Positions 35,939 through 44,942 of a stretch of 64,000 nt of DNA are shown here, one piece after another (within the stretch, counting starts at the first letter, position 1; every line of letters begins with the position of its first letter). The DNA comes from Pontixanthobacter gangjinensis (GTDB taxonomy: Bacteria > Pseudomonadota > Alphaproteobacteria > Sphingomonadales > Sphingomonadaceae). The position numbers were made by a program, and so were the translations under genes. The stretch covers positions 1,885,772-1,949,771 of the forward strand of contig NZ_WTYS01000001.1 in the NCBI RefSeq assembly GCF_009827545.1, in the 5' to 3' direction. The notes beneath the pieces are model-generated. The model did no database searches, was not told where the DNA came from, and saw only the letters and a program-made list of their open reading frames with translations.

Positions 35939-38608
35939 CTAATCTGCAGAACGAAGCGATGCTTGCGCGGCTGCCAGACGTGCAATCGGCACGCGGTAAG
36001 GCGACGCGCTAACATAGTCCAAGCCAACTTTCTCACAAAAGGCGATACTCGCCGGATCACCGCCATGTTCTCCGCAAATGCCTAGCTTAATGTCATCGCG
36101 GGTCTTGCGCCCACGTTCTGCCGCCAGCTCCACCAATTGACCCACGCCTTCAATATCGAGACTGACAAACGGGTCACGCTCGAAGATGCCCTGATCGACA
36201 TACGGCCCAAGGAACCGCGCAGAATCGTCGCGTGAAACCCCCAGAGTAGTTTGGGTTAAGTCATTGGTCCCAAACGAGAAGAATAGCGCTTCATGAGCAA
36301 TCTCACCAGCCATCAACGCGGCCCGGGGTAATTCGATCATTGTCCCGACCAAATACTCGATTTCGGTTTCCTGCTCGGCGAACACCTCTTGCGCAATCCG
36401 GTCGATAAGCTCCCGCAAGATCTGCAATTCACGGCGCGTTGCCACTAACGGAACCATCACTTCAGGAACCGGAGCGGCTCCTGAAGTTAGGGCCACTTCA
36501 CACGCGGCCTCGAAAATCGCCCGCGCCTGCATTTCATAGATTTCAGGATAAGTAATGCCCAGGCGGCACCCCCGGTGGCCGAGCATCGGATTGAATTCGT
36601 GCAGCTCGCCCGCTCGGCGCTTGAGATGATCTACATCAAGGCCGGTAGTTACCGCCAGATCATCGAAATCGGCATCGGCATGTGGCAAAAACTCATGGAG
36701 CGGCGGGTCAAGCAAGCGGATTGTGCACGGCAATCCGGCCATAACCTCGAAAATCTGGCGAAAATCTGCACGTTGCTCTGGCAGCAACTTGGCTAGCGCA
36801 TCACGGCGGCCTTGCTCGCTATCGGCAAGGATCATCTCGCGCACTGCGCTAATCCGGCTTGCATCGAAGAACATATGCTCGGTCCGGCATAGACCAATGC
36901 CCTCCGCGCCGAACTGGCGTGCCATTTTACAATCATTCGGAGTCTCGGCATTGGTCCGCACGCGCATTCGGCGGTACTTGTCTGCCCATTCCATCAAGAC
37001 CCCAAAGTCTCCGGCCATTTCAGGTTCGATCGTGGCAACGGTTCCAGCCATCACCTGACCATTCGAACCGTCCAGAGTTAGGGTATCACCTTCTTTAAGT
37101 TCTCGGTTTCCGATCCGCAGCGTGCGTGTTTTAAGGTCAATCGACACCGCCGACGCGCCTGACACACAGGGCCTGCCCATTCCACGTGCGACCACTGCCG
37201 CATGTGACGTCATGCCGCCACGAGCAGTCAGGATGCCTTGTGCAGCGTGCATCCCATGAATGTCTTCCGGGCTTGTTTCCACGCGGACCAGAATGACCTT
37301 TTCGCCTGCATTTGCAGCTTGTTCAGCACTGTCTGCATCCAGCACAATTGTGCCCGATGCAGCGCCCGGCGATGCGGGCAATCCGCTGGTCAGCACATCG
37401 CGGTTCGCCTTGGGGTCGAGCGTTGGATGAAGCAGTTGATCAAGCGCCATCGGGTCGACGCGCAGGATCGCTTCCTTTTCAGTAATCAGACCTTCACCGG
37501 CCATGTCCACCGCCATCTTGAGCGCGGCCTTGGCGGTTCGTTTGCCGCTTCGAGTTTGCAGCATCCACAGCTTACCGTCCTGAACGGTGAACTCGATGTC
37601 CTGCATATCGCGGTAATGTTGCTCGAGGATCTCGAACACGCCCGCAAGCTCTCCATAGGCGGCAGGCATTGCCTCTTCCATGCTTGGCTGTTTAGCTCCG
37701 GCACGGTCGCGCGCGGCGAGCGTCAGATATTGCGGCGTGCGGATGCCAGCGACCACGTCTTCTCCCTGAGCATTGACCAGCCATTCTCCGTAATAGGCTT
37801 TCTCGCCAGTTGCGGGATCTCGGGTAAACGCAACACCCGTCGCGCTGGTGTCGCCCATATTGCCGAACACCATCGCCTGCACATTGACTGCGGTGCCCCA
37901 TCCAGAGGGAATGTCATTTAGGCGGCGATAGACCTTTGCACGGTCCGCATCCCAGCTGTCGAACACCGCGGCGATTGCACCCCATAATTGTTCCTGCACA
38001 TCTTGAGGAAACGGGTGGCCGAGCTCGTCCTGAACGATGGCCTTGTATTCAGCGACCAACGTCTGCCAGTCTTCAGATTCCATCTCTGTATCGTTGTAGA
38101 AGCCCTTGTCTTCCTTGGCGATTTCCAACGCCTCTTCGAAAAGTCCATGATCGACGCCCAGCACTACGTCACCGTACATCTGGATAAAGCGGCGATAACT
38201 GTCCCAAGCAAAGCGTTCATCGCCAGAAGTCTGAGCGAGCCCCTTCACAGTCTTATCATTCAGGCCGAGATTAAGGACTGTATCCATCATTCCCGGCATT
38301 GAAACCCGCGCGCCCGACCGGACCGAAACCAGCAGCGGATCATCGTTATTTCCGAATGACTTACCGACAGTGGCTTCGATATGCTTGACTGCACTCGCCA
38401 CATCGGTGCGGAGCATTTCGGAGAAATCCGAACCGCCTGCAAGATAGCTGACGCATTCTTCTGTGGTGATTGTGAAACCGGGGGGTACAGGCAAACCAAT
38501 CTGTGCCATCTCGGCAAGGTTCGCGCCCTTGCCGCCAGTGACGGTCTTGTCTTTCTGGCGCGGGTCGGTGTGATCCGCTGACCCGCCAAATGTGTAGACT
38601 GTCTTCAC
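35939..38608 (-). CDS. ppdK: Pyruvate, phosphate dikinase
   Basis: 889 residues. Interconverts pyruvate + ATP + Pi with PEP + AMP + PPi. N-terminal ATP-grasp domain beginning YTFGG and GGKGANLAEMAQIGLPVPPGFT, phosphohistidine domain with GGMTSHAAVVARGMGRPCV, and C-terminal PEP/pyruvate TIM barrel with GIGLCRTEHMFF, MVPLVATRRE, SFGTNDLTQTTLG and CGEHGGDPASI. Downstream of glyS (95 bp) in the same direction, the usual alphaproteobacterial glyQ-glyS-ppdK order. Confidence 0.97.
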   Translation of the reverse strand: MKTVYTFGGSADHTDPRQKDKTVTGGKGANLAEMAQIGLPVPPGFTITTEECVSYLAGGSDFSEMLRTDVASAVKHIEATVGKSFGNNDDPLLVSVRSGARVSMPGMMDTVLNLGLNDKTVKGLAQTSGDERFAWDSYRRFIQMYGDVVLGVDHGLFEEALEIAKEDKGFYNDTEMESEDWQTLVAEYKAIVQDELGHPFPQDVQEQLWGAIAAVFDSWDADRAKVYRRLNDIPSGWGTAVNVQAMVFGNMGDTSATGVAFTRDPATGEKAYYGEWLVNAQGEDVVAGIRTPQYLTLAARDRAGAKQPSMEEAMPAAYGELAGVFEILEQHYRDMQDIEFTVQDGKLWMLQTRSGKRTAKAALKMAVDMAGEGLITEKEAILRVDPMALDQLLHPTLDPKANRDVLTSGLPASPGAASGTIVLDADSAEQAANAGEKVILVRVETSPEDIHGMHAAQGILTARGGMTSHAAVVARGMGRPCVSGASAVSIDLKTRTLRIGNRELKEGDTLTLDGSNGQVMAGTVATIEPEMAGDFGVLMEWADKYRRMRVRTNAETPNDCKMARQFGAEGIGLCRTEHMFFDASRISAVREMILADSEQGRRDALAKLLPEQRADFRQIFEVMAGLPCTIRLLDPPLHEFLPHADADFDDLAVTTGLDVDHLKRRAGELHEFNPMLGHRGCRLGITYPEIYEMQARAIFEAACEVALTSGAAPVPEVMVPLVATRRELQILRELIDRIAQEVFAEQETEIEYLVGTMIELPRAALMAGEIAHEALFFSFGTNDLTQTTLGVSRDDSARFLGPYVDQGIFERDPFVSLDIEGVGQLVELAAERGRKTRDDIKLGICGEHGGDPASIAFCEKVGLDYVSASPYRVPIARLAAAQASLRSAD

Positions 38609-38703
38609 GGCTTCAATCCTCTTTACACGTCATCTGTTCAGTTTGATTGCTCAAGGCCTGAACAGATGGAACACATGGAACACAGTCCTGATATTAGAAA
38701 CCG

Positions 38704-40761
38704 TCATCCCTCGATCTTGCTGAAATCCGCCACCTGATGCACCGCATTGCGGAACCGCGCGAGCAGATTAAGCCGTGCTGTCCGTTTGGCGGGGTTATCA
38801 TCATTCACGGTCACATCCTCGAAAAACTGGTCAATCGGCGCGCGCAGACTGGCAAGTGACGTCATGGCGGCGGCGAAATCCTCTGATTTTAAGGCAGAAA
38901 CTGCTTTCGGGCCCGCAGTGTCGAGCGCGTCGATCAGCGCCTTTTCAGCCACTTCGGGGGTGTAGGAAAGCGAGCTTTCCGTTCTGCCCGACCAGTCTTC
39001 CTTCTTGATGATGTTGGACGCCCGTTTGTAGCCGGCGAGAAGATTTGTGCCGTCTTCGGTGGAGAAGAAGGTAGCCAGAGCCCTCGCACGCGCCTCTACT
39101 CGATCAACACGAACATCTATCTCGCCATTCCAATGCCGTGAAGCAGCTACATAATCGTGCCGGACGCCTTCATCACGCAGCTGCACGGCCAATCGATCAA
39201 GCAAGAAGTCAGCGACTTTCTTGCCTAGCTTGGCGTCGAGCAGAGTGCCCCAAGCCTGCGCAGCTTCGTCGAGAGAAATCCGCAGATCGTTTGCCTGAAC
39301 CAAACGGATGTAGCCAAGTGCGGCCCTGCGCAGCGCGAATGGATCCTTTGAACCGGTTGGTAGAATATCGATCTTGAAAAAACTGAACAAATTGTCGAGC
39401 TTGTCAGCCAGACTCACAGCCACTGTAATCGGCGCGGTTGGCACTTCATCGCTTTGCCCAACGGGCTTGTAATGATCACGGATGGCGTTAGCGACATCTA
39501 CATGCAGACCTTCGGCCTTGGCGTAATATCCACCCATAAGTCCTTGAAGCTCCGGGAATTCTCCAACCATCTCGGTAACAAGATCAGCTTTCGAAAGCTT
39601 GGCAGCCTGAAAGGCATGATTATGATTGCCATTCGGCGCTTTAGCATCCGATGTGAGCCATGATGCCAGCTTGGCCACTCTGTCGACCTTTTTGGCAACT
39701 GTTCCCAGCTTTTCATGGAAGGTAATCCTATCAAGCCCTTGCGCATGCAGCGCCAAAGTCTTCTTCCGGTCTACATCCCAGAAGAATTTCGCATCGGACA
39801 AACGCGCCGCAAGAACCTTGCGGTTGCCATCAACAACAACTGCTGGATCAACAGCATCAATGTTGGCGGTGCAGACGAAAGCGTTGGCGAGTTTGCCGAC
39901 CTTCTCGCACACGAAATATTTCTGGTTCACGCGCGCGGTCAGCTGGATCGTCTCGGGCGGCACTTCAAGGAAATCATCCTCGAACCGGCCGAGCAAAGGC
40001 ACCGGCCATTCGGTGAGACCGGCGTTTTCGACCACCAGACCCTCATCCTCGACCAGATCGAGACCGGCATCGGCAGCAACTTTTCTTGCGCCGTCGCGGA
40101 TGATCGCTTCGCGTTCGCTATGATCGACGACCACATGCGCGGCGCGCAATTGTTCGGCATAGGTGGCGGCGTTGGTGACCGCGATATCGCCCGCATGGTG
40201 GAAGCGGTGCCCCTTGGTAACATTACCCGAAGCAATGCCATGGGTTTCGCACGCGACAATTTCATCACCCAACAGCGCGACAATGCCCGACAGCGGCCGC
40301 ACCCAGCGCAAGCTTTCTGTGCTGATCGATGCCGCGCCCCAGCGTTGTGATTTGGGCCATGAGAAGTCCCGGATAATCGTGGGGATAGCCTCGGCCAGAA
40401 CGTCCTTCACCGCCCTGCCCGGCGTGTTGATGACCGCAAAATAGGTATTGCGGCCCTTCACATCGCGCAATTCGAGCTGATCGCGCGCTATGCCAAGCTT
40501 GCGGCAGAAACCGTCAATCGCCTGATCGGGCGCGCCCTCTGGCGGACCTTTGGCTTCTTCGCTGACGGCTTCGGTCTGCGCGGGCAGATCGCGCGCAATC
40601 AAAGCCAGACGACGCGGCGTGGACCAGATGGTCAACTCGCCGGTTTTGACACCAGCTGCGTCCATTTCGCGCCGAAACAGCTTTTCCAGCTCTGCACGAG
40701 CGCCCTTCTGCATCCGCGCAGGGATTTCCTCGGAGCGGAGTTCTAGGAGGAAATCGCTCAT
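38704..40761 (-). CDS. glyS: Glycyl-tRNA synthetase beta subunit
   Basis: 685 residues, tRNA-binding subunit of the alpha2beta2 glycyl-tRNA synthetase. Begins [18 protein letters not shown], the canonical start, with the ATG overlapping the glyQ stop (ATGA). Other family blocks: [47 protein letters not shown] and the C-terminal HD-like and anticodon-binding region ending [34 protein letters not shown]. Confidence 0.97.
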   Translation of the reverse strand: MSDFLLELRSEEIPARMQKGARAELEKLFRREMDAAGVKTGELTIWSTPRRLALIARDLPAQTEAVSEEAKGPPEGAPDQAIDGFCRKLGIARDQLELRDVKGRNTYFAVINTPGRAVKDVLAEAIPTIIRDFSWPKSQRWGAASISTESLRWVRPLSGIVALLGDEIVACETHGIASGNVTKGHRFHHAGDIAVTNAATYAEQLRAAHVVVDHSEREAIIRDGARKVAADAGLDLVEDEGLVVENAGLTEWPVPLLGRFEDDFLEVPPETIQLTARVNQKYFVCEKVGKLANAFVCTANIDAVDPAVVVDGNRKVLAARLSDAKFFWDVDRKKTLALHAQGLDRITFHEKLGTVAKKVDRVAKLASWLTSDAKAPNGNHNHAFQAAKLSKADLVTEMVGEFPELQGLMGGYYAKAEGLHVDVANAIRDHYKPVGQSDEVPTAPITVAVSLADKLDNLFSFFKIDILPTGSKDPFALRRAALGYIRLVQANDLRISLDEAAQAWGTLLDAKLGKKVADFLLDRLAVQLRDEGVRHDYVAASRHWNGEIDVRVDRVEARARALATFFSTEDGTNLLAGYKRASNIIKKEDWSGRTESSLSYTPEVAEKALIDALDTAGPKAVSALKSEDFAAAMTSLASLRAPIDQFFEDVTVNDDNPAKRTARLNLLARFRNAVHQVADFSKIEG

Positions 40762-41693
40762 GCGCTCCACTCCGGAAATTTCTCTGCCCATTCGTCTTTC
40801 TTCAGCTCCATGTGCTTTTCGCAAGACCCACGCGCTAAATCGCGGACGCGGGCCATATAGCTGGCGCGCTCCTGAACGCTGATTACGCCGCGCGCCTGAA
40901 GAAGATTGAAAATATGGCTCGCCTCGACCGCCTGCTCGTAAGCCGCGATGGGCACATCATTGGCGAGCGCGTTCTTGCATTCAGCCTCTGCCTTGCCGAA
41001 CAGATCGAAAAGCGCATCGGTGTCCGCAACCTCGAAGTTCCACTTCGACATCTGTTTTTCGTTTTCGAGGAACACTTCGCCGTAGCTTACCCCCCGCCCG
41101 TTAAAATCGAGATCGTAAACATTGTCGACGCCCTGGATATACATTGCGAGGCGTTCAAGGCCGTATGTCAGTTCGCCCGCGACGGGTTTGCAATCATACC
41201 CGCCCATCTGCTGGAAATAGGTGAATTGGGTCACTTCCATTCCGTCACACCAGACTTCCCAGCCAAGGCCCCATGCGCCGAGCGTCGGACTTTCCCAATC
41301 ATCCTCCACGAAGCGGATATCGTGCTTGAGTGGATCAATACCAATGACTTCGAGGCTTTTGAGATAAAGGTCCTGAATGTCCGGCGGGCTAGGTTTCAGG
41401 ATCACCTGATATTGGTAATAATGCTGCAGCCGGTTGGGATTTTCGCCATATCGGCCATCAGTCGGACGGCGGCAGGGCTGCACAAATGCAGCATTCCACG
41501 GCTCCGGCCCCAATGCACGCAAGGTCGTTGCCGTATGGAACGTACCTGCACCCATTCGCATGTCATAGGGCTGTAAAATCAGGCACCCTTGCGCGCTCCA
41601 GAAATCATGGAGCGCAAGGATCATATCCTGAAACGAGTTCGCCGGATCACGCTGCGGGGCTTGGGCCGGAAGTGGAGGAGCATTGGTCGCCAT
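40758..41693 (-). CDS. glyQ: Glycyl-tRNA synthetase alpha subunit
   Basis: 311 residues, catalytic subunit. [46 protein letters not shown] and [33 protein letters not shown] are the class II active-site blocks. Start at ATG 41693 ([11 protein letters not shown]); further upstream codons are not family-like. Divergent from the first TraB/GumN gene with 151 bp between starts. Confidence 0.97.
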   Translation of the reverse strand: MATNAPPLPAQAPQRDPANSFQDMILALHDFWSAQGCLILQPYDMRMGAGTFHTATTLRALGPEPWNAAFVQPCRRPTDGRYGENPNRLQHYYQYQVILKPSPPDIQDLYLKSLEVIGIDPLKHDIRFVEDDWESPTLGAWGLGWEVWCDGMEVTQFTYFQQMGGYDCKPVAGELTYGLERLAMYIQGVDNVYDLDFNGRGVSYGEVFLENEKQMSKWNFEVADTDALFDLFGKAEAECKNALANDVPIAAYEQAVEASHIFNLLQARGVISVQERASYMARVRDLARGSCEKHMELKKDEWAEKFPEWSA

Positions 41694-41782
41694 GGGCGCG
41701 GCTTTGGCGGATGCCCCCAAATGCGTCAATGCCGCACTGCACCATTTGCCAAGCAAATACACGAGATCGTGGGCAGAAGTGC

Positions 41783-41813
41783 TTGACACGGAGCCAGCTT
41801 TTCTTCGCTATGT
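41783..41813 (+). promoter_or_regulatory. Candidate promoter of the first TraB/GumN gene
   Basis: TTGACA (41783-41788), 19-bp spacer, CTATGT (41808-41813), 31 bp before the ATG at 41845. The -35 is perfect, the spacing is long and the -10 is moderate. Confidence 0.4.
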
Positions 41814-41844
41814 TTCTCCAAGCCGTTCACTCTCTGGAGCTTTA

Positions 41845-42948
41845 ATGAAACTGTTTATCTCCTGTTTCGCAATTTCTGCCCTGTTCATGCTGCCGGCCAG
41901 CACCGGATTTGCCGATGAGCGGTGCAATGGCAAAATCTGCGGGCCCGACACAAACATCGAGCTAAAGGCTAAACGCAAAGGTGGCTACCGCGACGGACAG
42001 TCGCCAGAAGAACTTGCAGAGGCAGAACAAATTGCGTTCGACGCCGCCGTTGAAGCGAATGTTTTCAAACCGGTAATCCAGGATTACGAGCCAAGTCCGG
42101 CAATCTGGAAATTGGCCGACGAAGACACGACCATTTACATGTTCGGCACGTTCCACATCCTGCCCCAGGGATTTCAATGGCGCAGTGATGCGTTCAACGC
42201 CATTGTTCAGCAAGTGGATGAGTTGGTAGTCGAAACCAGCGATGCCGATAGCGAGGAATCGCTGGGCGAAGTTATGGAAGAGATGTTCAGCGACATTTTC
42301 AGCGATGAACGAACACCAGTTTCTGAACGCATATCCGCTGAAAATAAGGAGAAATGGCTGAGGCTCGGCGAACTCGCAGACATGCCCGGTCCTATCTTCG
42401 ACCGGATGCCGTTATTCCTCTCGCTGATGGGAGCTGGACTGTCGATTTCCGAGCAAGCAGGATCGTCAGGCGAATATGGTGTCGAAACCGTGCTTGAGGC
42501 CGAATTCAAAGAAGCGAGCAAGCCCATCGGTTCGATCGAAGATAGCGGCGCTGTGATGTCAGCCCTGATTGGTGTCGACGAGGACAAGCTAATCATAGAT
42601 CTGGATAAAGACCTGCGCGAATGGGATGGCGTGAGCCTTGCTTCGATGTTCGAGATCGTAGACGACAATGGTGACGAAGAAGCTGGCCCCTTCCGGTCAG
42701 AGCATCTTTGGGCTCAGGGGAAATTGGACGAACTGGCCGAAGATGAATTCGGCGATTCAGAGGTTGGCCGGGAAATTTACCGCATCCTTATAACCGACCG
42801 CAATCGCGCGTGGGCAATGTGGCTGGACGACCGGCTAAATCAGCCGGGAACAATCTTGCTAGCCGTAGGCGCTGCCCATTTTGAAGGGCCGGATTCGGTT
42901 TTGAACATGCTCAAAGAGCGCGATCTTTCTGCTAATCGGTTGAATTAG
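41845..42948 (+). CDS. TraB/GumN family protein, copy 1 (secreted)
   Basis: 367 residues with a signal peptide (MKLFISCFAISALFMLPASTGFA). TraB/GumN proteins share a Tiki/EreA-like metal-hydrolase fold. Hallmarks: IYMFGTFHILPQGFQW (GTFH near residue 106) and the C-terminal GTILLAVGAAHFEG. Compared with its neighbours it carries an extra ~65-residue N-terminal stretch (from DERCNGKICGPDT) after the signal. The ATG at 41845 has GGAG 7 bases upstream. First of three paralogues in 4 kb. Function in bacteria is not established; peptidase or esterase activity is inferred from the fold. Confidence 0.88.
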   Translation: MKLFISCFAISALFMLPASTGFADERCNGKICGPDTNIELKAKRKGGYRDGQSPEELAEAEQIAFDAAVEANVFKPVIQDYEPSPAIWKLADEDTTIYMFGTFHILPQGFQWRSDAFNAIVQQVDELVVETSDADSEESLGEVMEEMFSDIFSDERTPVSERISAENKEKWLRLGELADMPGPIFDRMPLFLSLMGAGLSISEQAGSSGEYGVETVLEAEFKEASKPIGSIEDSGAVMSALIGVDEDKLIIDLDKDLREWDGVSLASMFEIVDDNGDEEAGPFRSEHLWAQGKLDELAEDEFGDSEVGREIYRILITDRNRAWAMWLDDRLNQPGTILLAVGAAHFEGPDSVLNMLKERDLSANRLN

Positions 42949-43041
42949 AACCGGGCTACCCTGCATTTTTAGTTCAACCGTCGAGGCTTCATTTGCGCTT
43001 CGGACTGGCGGCCGCTGGCAACAGTATAAGTCGGGCAATCA

Positions 43042-43128
43042 TGACAATGTGTCAGGTAGTGTTGACATGGTCAGCGAATCACGACATATAGTCATGTATA
43101 CCTGACATCTAGTCAGGAAATACTGACA
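43042..43128. promoter_or_regulatory. Promoter with an array of TGACA/TGTCA half-sites
   Basis: Within 87 bp: TGACA-ATG-TGTCA (43042-43054, perfect dyad), TGACA inside the -35 hexamer TTGACA (43062-43067), CCTGAC-ATCTA-GTCAGG (43101-43117, perfect dyad) and CTGACA (43123-43128). A -10 TATAGT lies at 43087-43092 (19-bp spacer; CATATA at 43085 gives 17). The sites surround the promoter of the small-protein/Xre/membrane-protein module, so the likely ligand is the Xre protein encoded just downstream, or another dyad-binding regulator. Confidence 0.6.
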
Positions 43129-43158
43129 CAACACAGCCTCTCAGAAAGGACGCACACC

Positions 43159-43281
43159 ATGCCTACTAAAGCCCAAATCATCGAACGTGCCCCACAAGTT
43201 CTCGCCAGCACAACCTTCATGCTGGCGGGATACGCTATCGGCAATATTACGGTAACAATCACCAAACTGCTGTTCGGATAA
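43159..43281 (+). CDS. 40-residue small hydrophobic protein, unknown
   Basis: ATG at 43159 with AGAAAGGA 9 bases upstream, TAA at 43279. Sequence begins MPTKAQIIERAPQV and continues as a mostly hydrophobic segment (LASTTFMLAGYAIGNITVTI) ending TKLLFG, so a probable single-span membrane peptide with a charged N-terminus. First gene behind the TGACA-rich promoter and 47 bp upstream of the Xre regulator; probably co-transcribed. Not recognised as any family. Confidence rests on the ribosome site, position and protein-like composition. Confidence 0.55.
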   Translation: MPTKAQIIERAPQVLASTTFMLAGYAIGNITVTITKLLFG

Positions 43282-43328
43282 GCGATGCAAAGCCGTAATC
43301 CCATAACCACAGGACGAAGGAGGTCAGA

Positions 43329-43523
43329 ATGAACAACCGCCTTAAAGTTCTCCGTGCGGAGCGCGATTGGAGCCAAGCCGAGCTTGCAGGCCATCTCGAT
43401 GTTTCCCGCCAGGCAGTCAACGCCATTGAAACGGGTAAGCATGACCCCTCCCTACCCCTAGCCTTTCGCATTTCACGGCTGTTCAAAATGCCGATTGAGG
43501 AGATTTTCCATGACTCAGAATGA
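43329..43523 (+). CDS. Xre-family helix-turn-helix regulator, short
   Basis: 64 residues, essentially a bare HTH: RLKVLRAERDWSQAELAGHLDVSRQAVNAIETGKHDPSLPLAFRISRLFKMPIEEIFHDSE. This is the short Xre type that often sits next to and controls a membrane protein gene. Preceded by a near-perfect AAGGAGGT ribosome site, so strongly translated. Overlaps the next gene by 14 bp. Likely binds the dyads upstream at 43042-43128 (inference). Confidence 0.92.
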   Translation: MNNRLKVLRAERDWSQAELAGHLDVSRQAVNAIETGKHDPSLPLAFRISRLFKMPIEEIFHDSE

Positions 43524-43944
43524 TCAGCAAACATCTGCCGAAAGCGGCGAGCAAAAGCTTGCGCGGCGCAAACGTTCATTCTGGTCCTTCGTGTTGCTCG
43601 GCACGGTGATTGCTGGCGTCGCGGGGTTTGCAAGCGGGTTCGTCACATCGCGGGTTGAACAAGGGCTGATTTCGGAGTGGGCAATCTACCCGATACTTGC
43701 CGTCACTATCATCGGCTTCATCTGGTTTAGCTACCTCTATTATATGAGGATCGACGAGCTCGATTTGATGGATAATCTATGGGGCAACACCATCGGAATG
43801 TACGCCTATGTTATCATCACTACCTCGTGGATGCTATTCGAACAGGCTGGGATTACTGGCGCGCCGCAGCATTGGCCGATCCTGACTGCAACAGTCGCAA
43901 TATCACTCATCGCTTACACCGCGCGCCGATTGGGCCTGCGTTAA
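43510..43944 (+). CDS. Four-span membrane protein partnered with the Xre regulator
   Basis: 144 residues. Charged N-terminus (MTQNDQQTSAESGEQKLARRKRS) then four hydrophobic segments at about 25-45, 62-82, 95-115 and 122-138. ATG at 43510 lies inside the Xre gene, giving a 14-bp overlap and coupling. Short Xre plus small membrane protein pairs are common, but the function is unknown. Not recognised beyond that pairing. Confidence 0.8.
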   Translation: MTQNDQQTSAESGEQKLARRKRSFWSFVLLGTVIAGVAGFASGFVTSRVEQGLISEWAIYPILAVTIIGFIWFSYLYYMRIDELDLMDNLWGNTIGMYAYVIITTSWMLFEQAGITGAPQHWPILTATVAISLIAYTARRLGLR

Positions 43945-43983
43945 TAATCTTCTCAAAAATCCTAATCCAATGAGGAAATCTCT

Positions 43984-44916
43984 ATGACTAAAATTATGAA
44001 GAAACTCAGCTTGTCGGCGGCTGTGGTCGCGATGTCATTCTCTGGTACGGCTTGCGCGCAACAGCAAGAGCCAACCCCAGTGTCCACCACCCGGGTTGCT
44101 GCAGCCGAAGTTGAAATGGGCGGCCCGGCACTGTGGAAAGTCGCGGACGAAGACACGACTATCTACCTGTTTGGCACTGTTCACGTCCTGCCTGAAGGTA
44201 TGGAATGGTACGAAGGCAGAATTGCGCAGGCGCTCCAATCGTCAGACAAGCTGATTACCGAAATCTATCTGCCTAAAGGAAACGAGGCTGCCGCAGGCGC
44301 GGCGTTTATGGAGAAGGGCTCACTGCCAGCAGGTGATAACTTGCGCGATTTGCTGAGCGAAGAACAAAAGGCAGTCTATGAATCGGCTATGACCAAGATG
44401 AAACTGCCGGTCGGCGCATTCGATACTATGGAGCCTTGGCTTGCGGCAGTGAACATCTCGATGATCCCATTATTGCAGGCAGGTTACACACCTGAATCGG
44501 GCGTCGAAAAGGTACTTGAGCAAAAGGCTGGCGACATGATGCGAGGCGAATTGGAAAGCGTCAACTTTCAAGTCGACTTGTTCGATACGCTTCCTCTTGA
44601 ATCCCAGATAGTCTTCATGATGGAAGCCGCTGCCGGCGTTGATGAAATCGTTCCTTCGCTCGACAGCATGGTGGGCGAATGGGCCAGCGGTGATCCAGAA
44701 GAACTGGGCAAGATGATGAACGAGGGTTTCAGCGATCCGGTTCTCGCAAATGCCCTGCTCTATTCACGCAACGCAACCTGGGCAGAATGGATAGATACCC
44801 GCCTTGATACACCGGGAACCATCTTTATCGCGGTCGGCGCCGGACATTTGGCCGGCGAAAAAAGTGTGCAAGATGCATTGGAACTGCGCGGAATTAAGTC
44901 TATTCGCATCCAGTGA
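43984..44916 (+). CDS. TraB/GumN family protein, copy 2 (secreted)
   Basis: 310 residues, signal peptide ending around TACAQQ. Hallmark IYLFGTVHVLPEGMEWYEG near residue 57 and C-terminal GTIFIAVGAGHLAGEKSV. The segment WKVADEDTTIYLFGT is nearly identical to WKLADEDTTIYMFGT of copy 1, also at DNA level, pointing to duplication. Begins 39 bp after the Xre-linked membrane gene and may be in that transcript. Ends with GTGA at the start region of copy 3. Confidence 0.88.
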   Translation: MTKIMKKLSLSAAVVAMSFSGTACAQQQEPTPVSTTRVAAAEVEMGGPALWKVADEDTTIYLFGTVHVLPEGMEWYEGRIAQALQSSDKLITEIYLPKGNEAAAGAAFMEKGSLPAGDNLRDLLSEEQKAVYESAMTKMKLPVGAFDTMEPWLAAVNISMIPLLQAGYTPESGVEKVLEQKAGDMMRGELESVNFQVDLFDTLPLESQIVFMMEAAAGVDEIVPSLDSMVGEWASGDPEELGKMMNEGFSDPVLANALLYSRNATWAEWIDTRLDTPGTIFIAVGAGHLAGEKSVQDALELRGIKSIRIQ

Positions 44917-44942
44917 TATATAAGGTACTCCAAACCCGCCTG

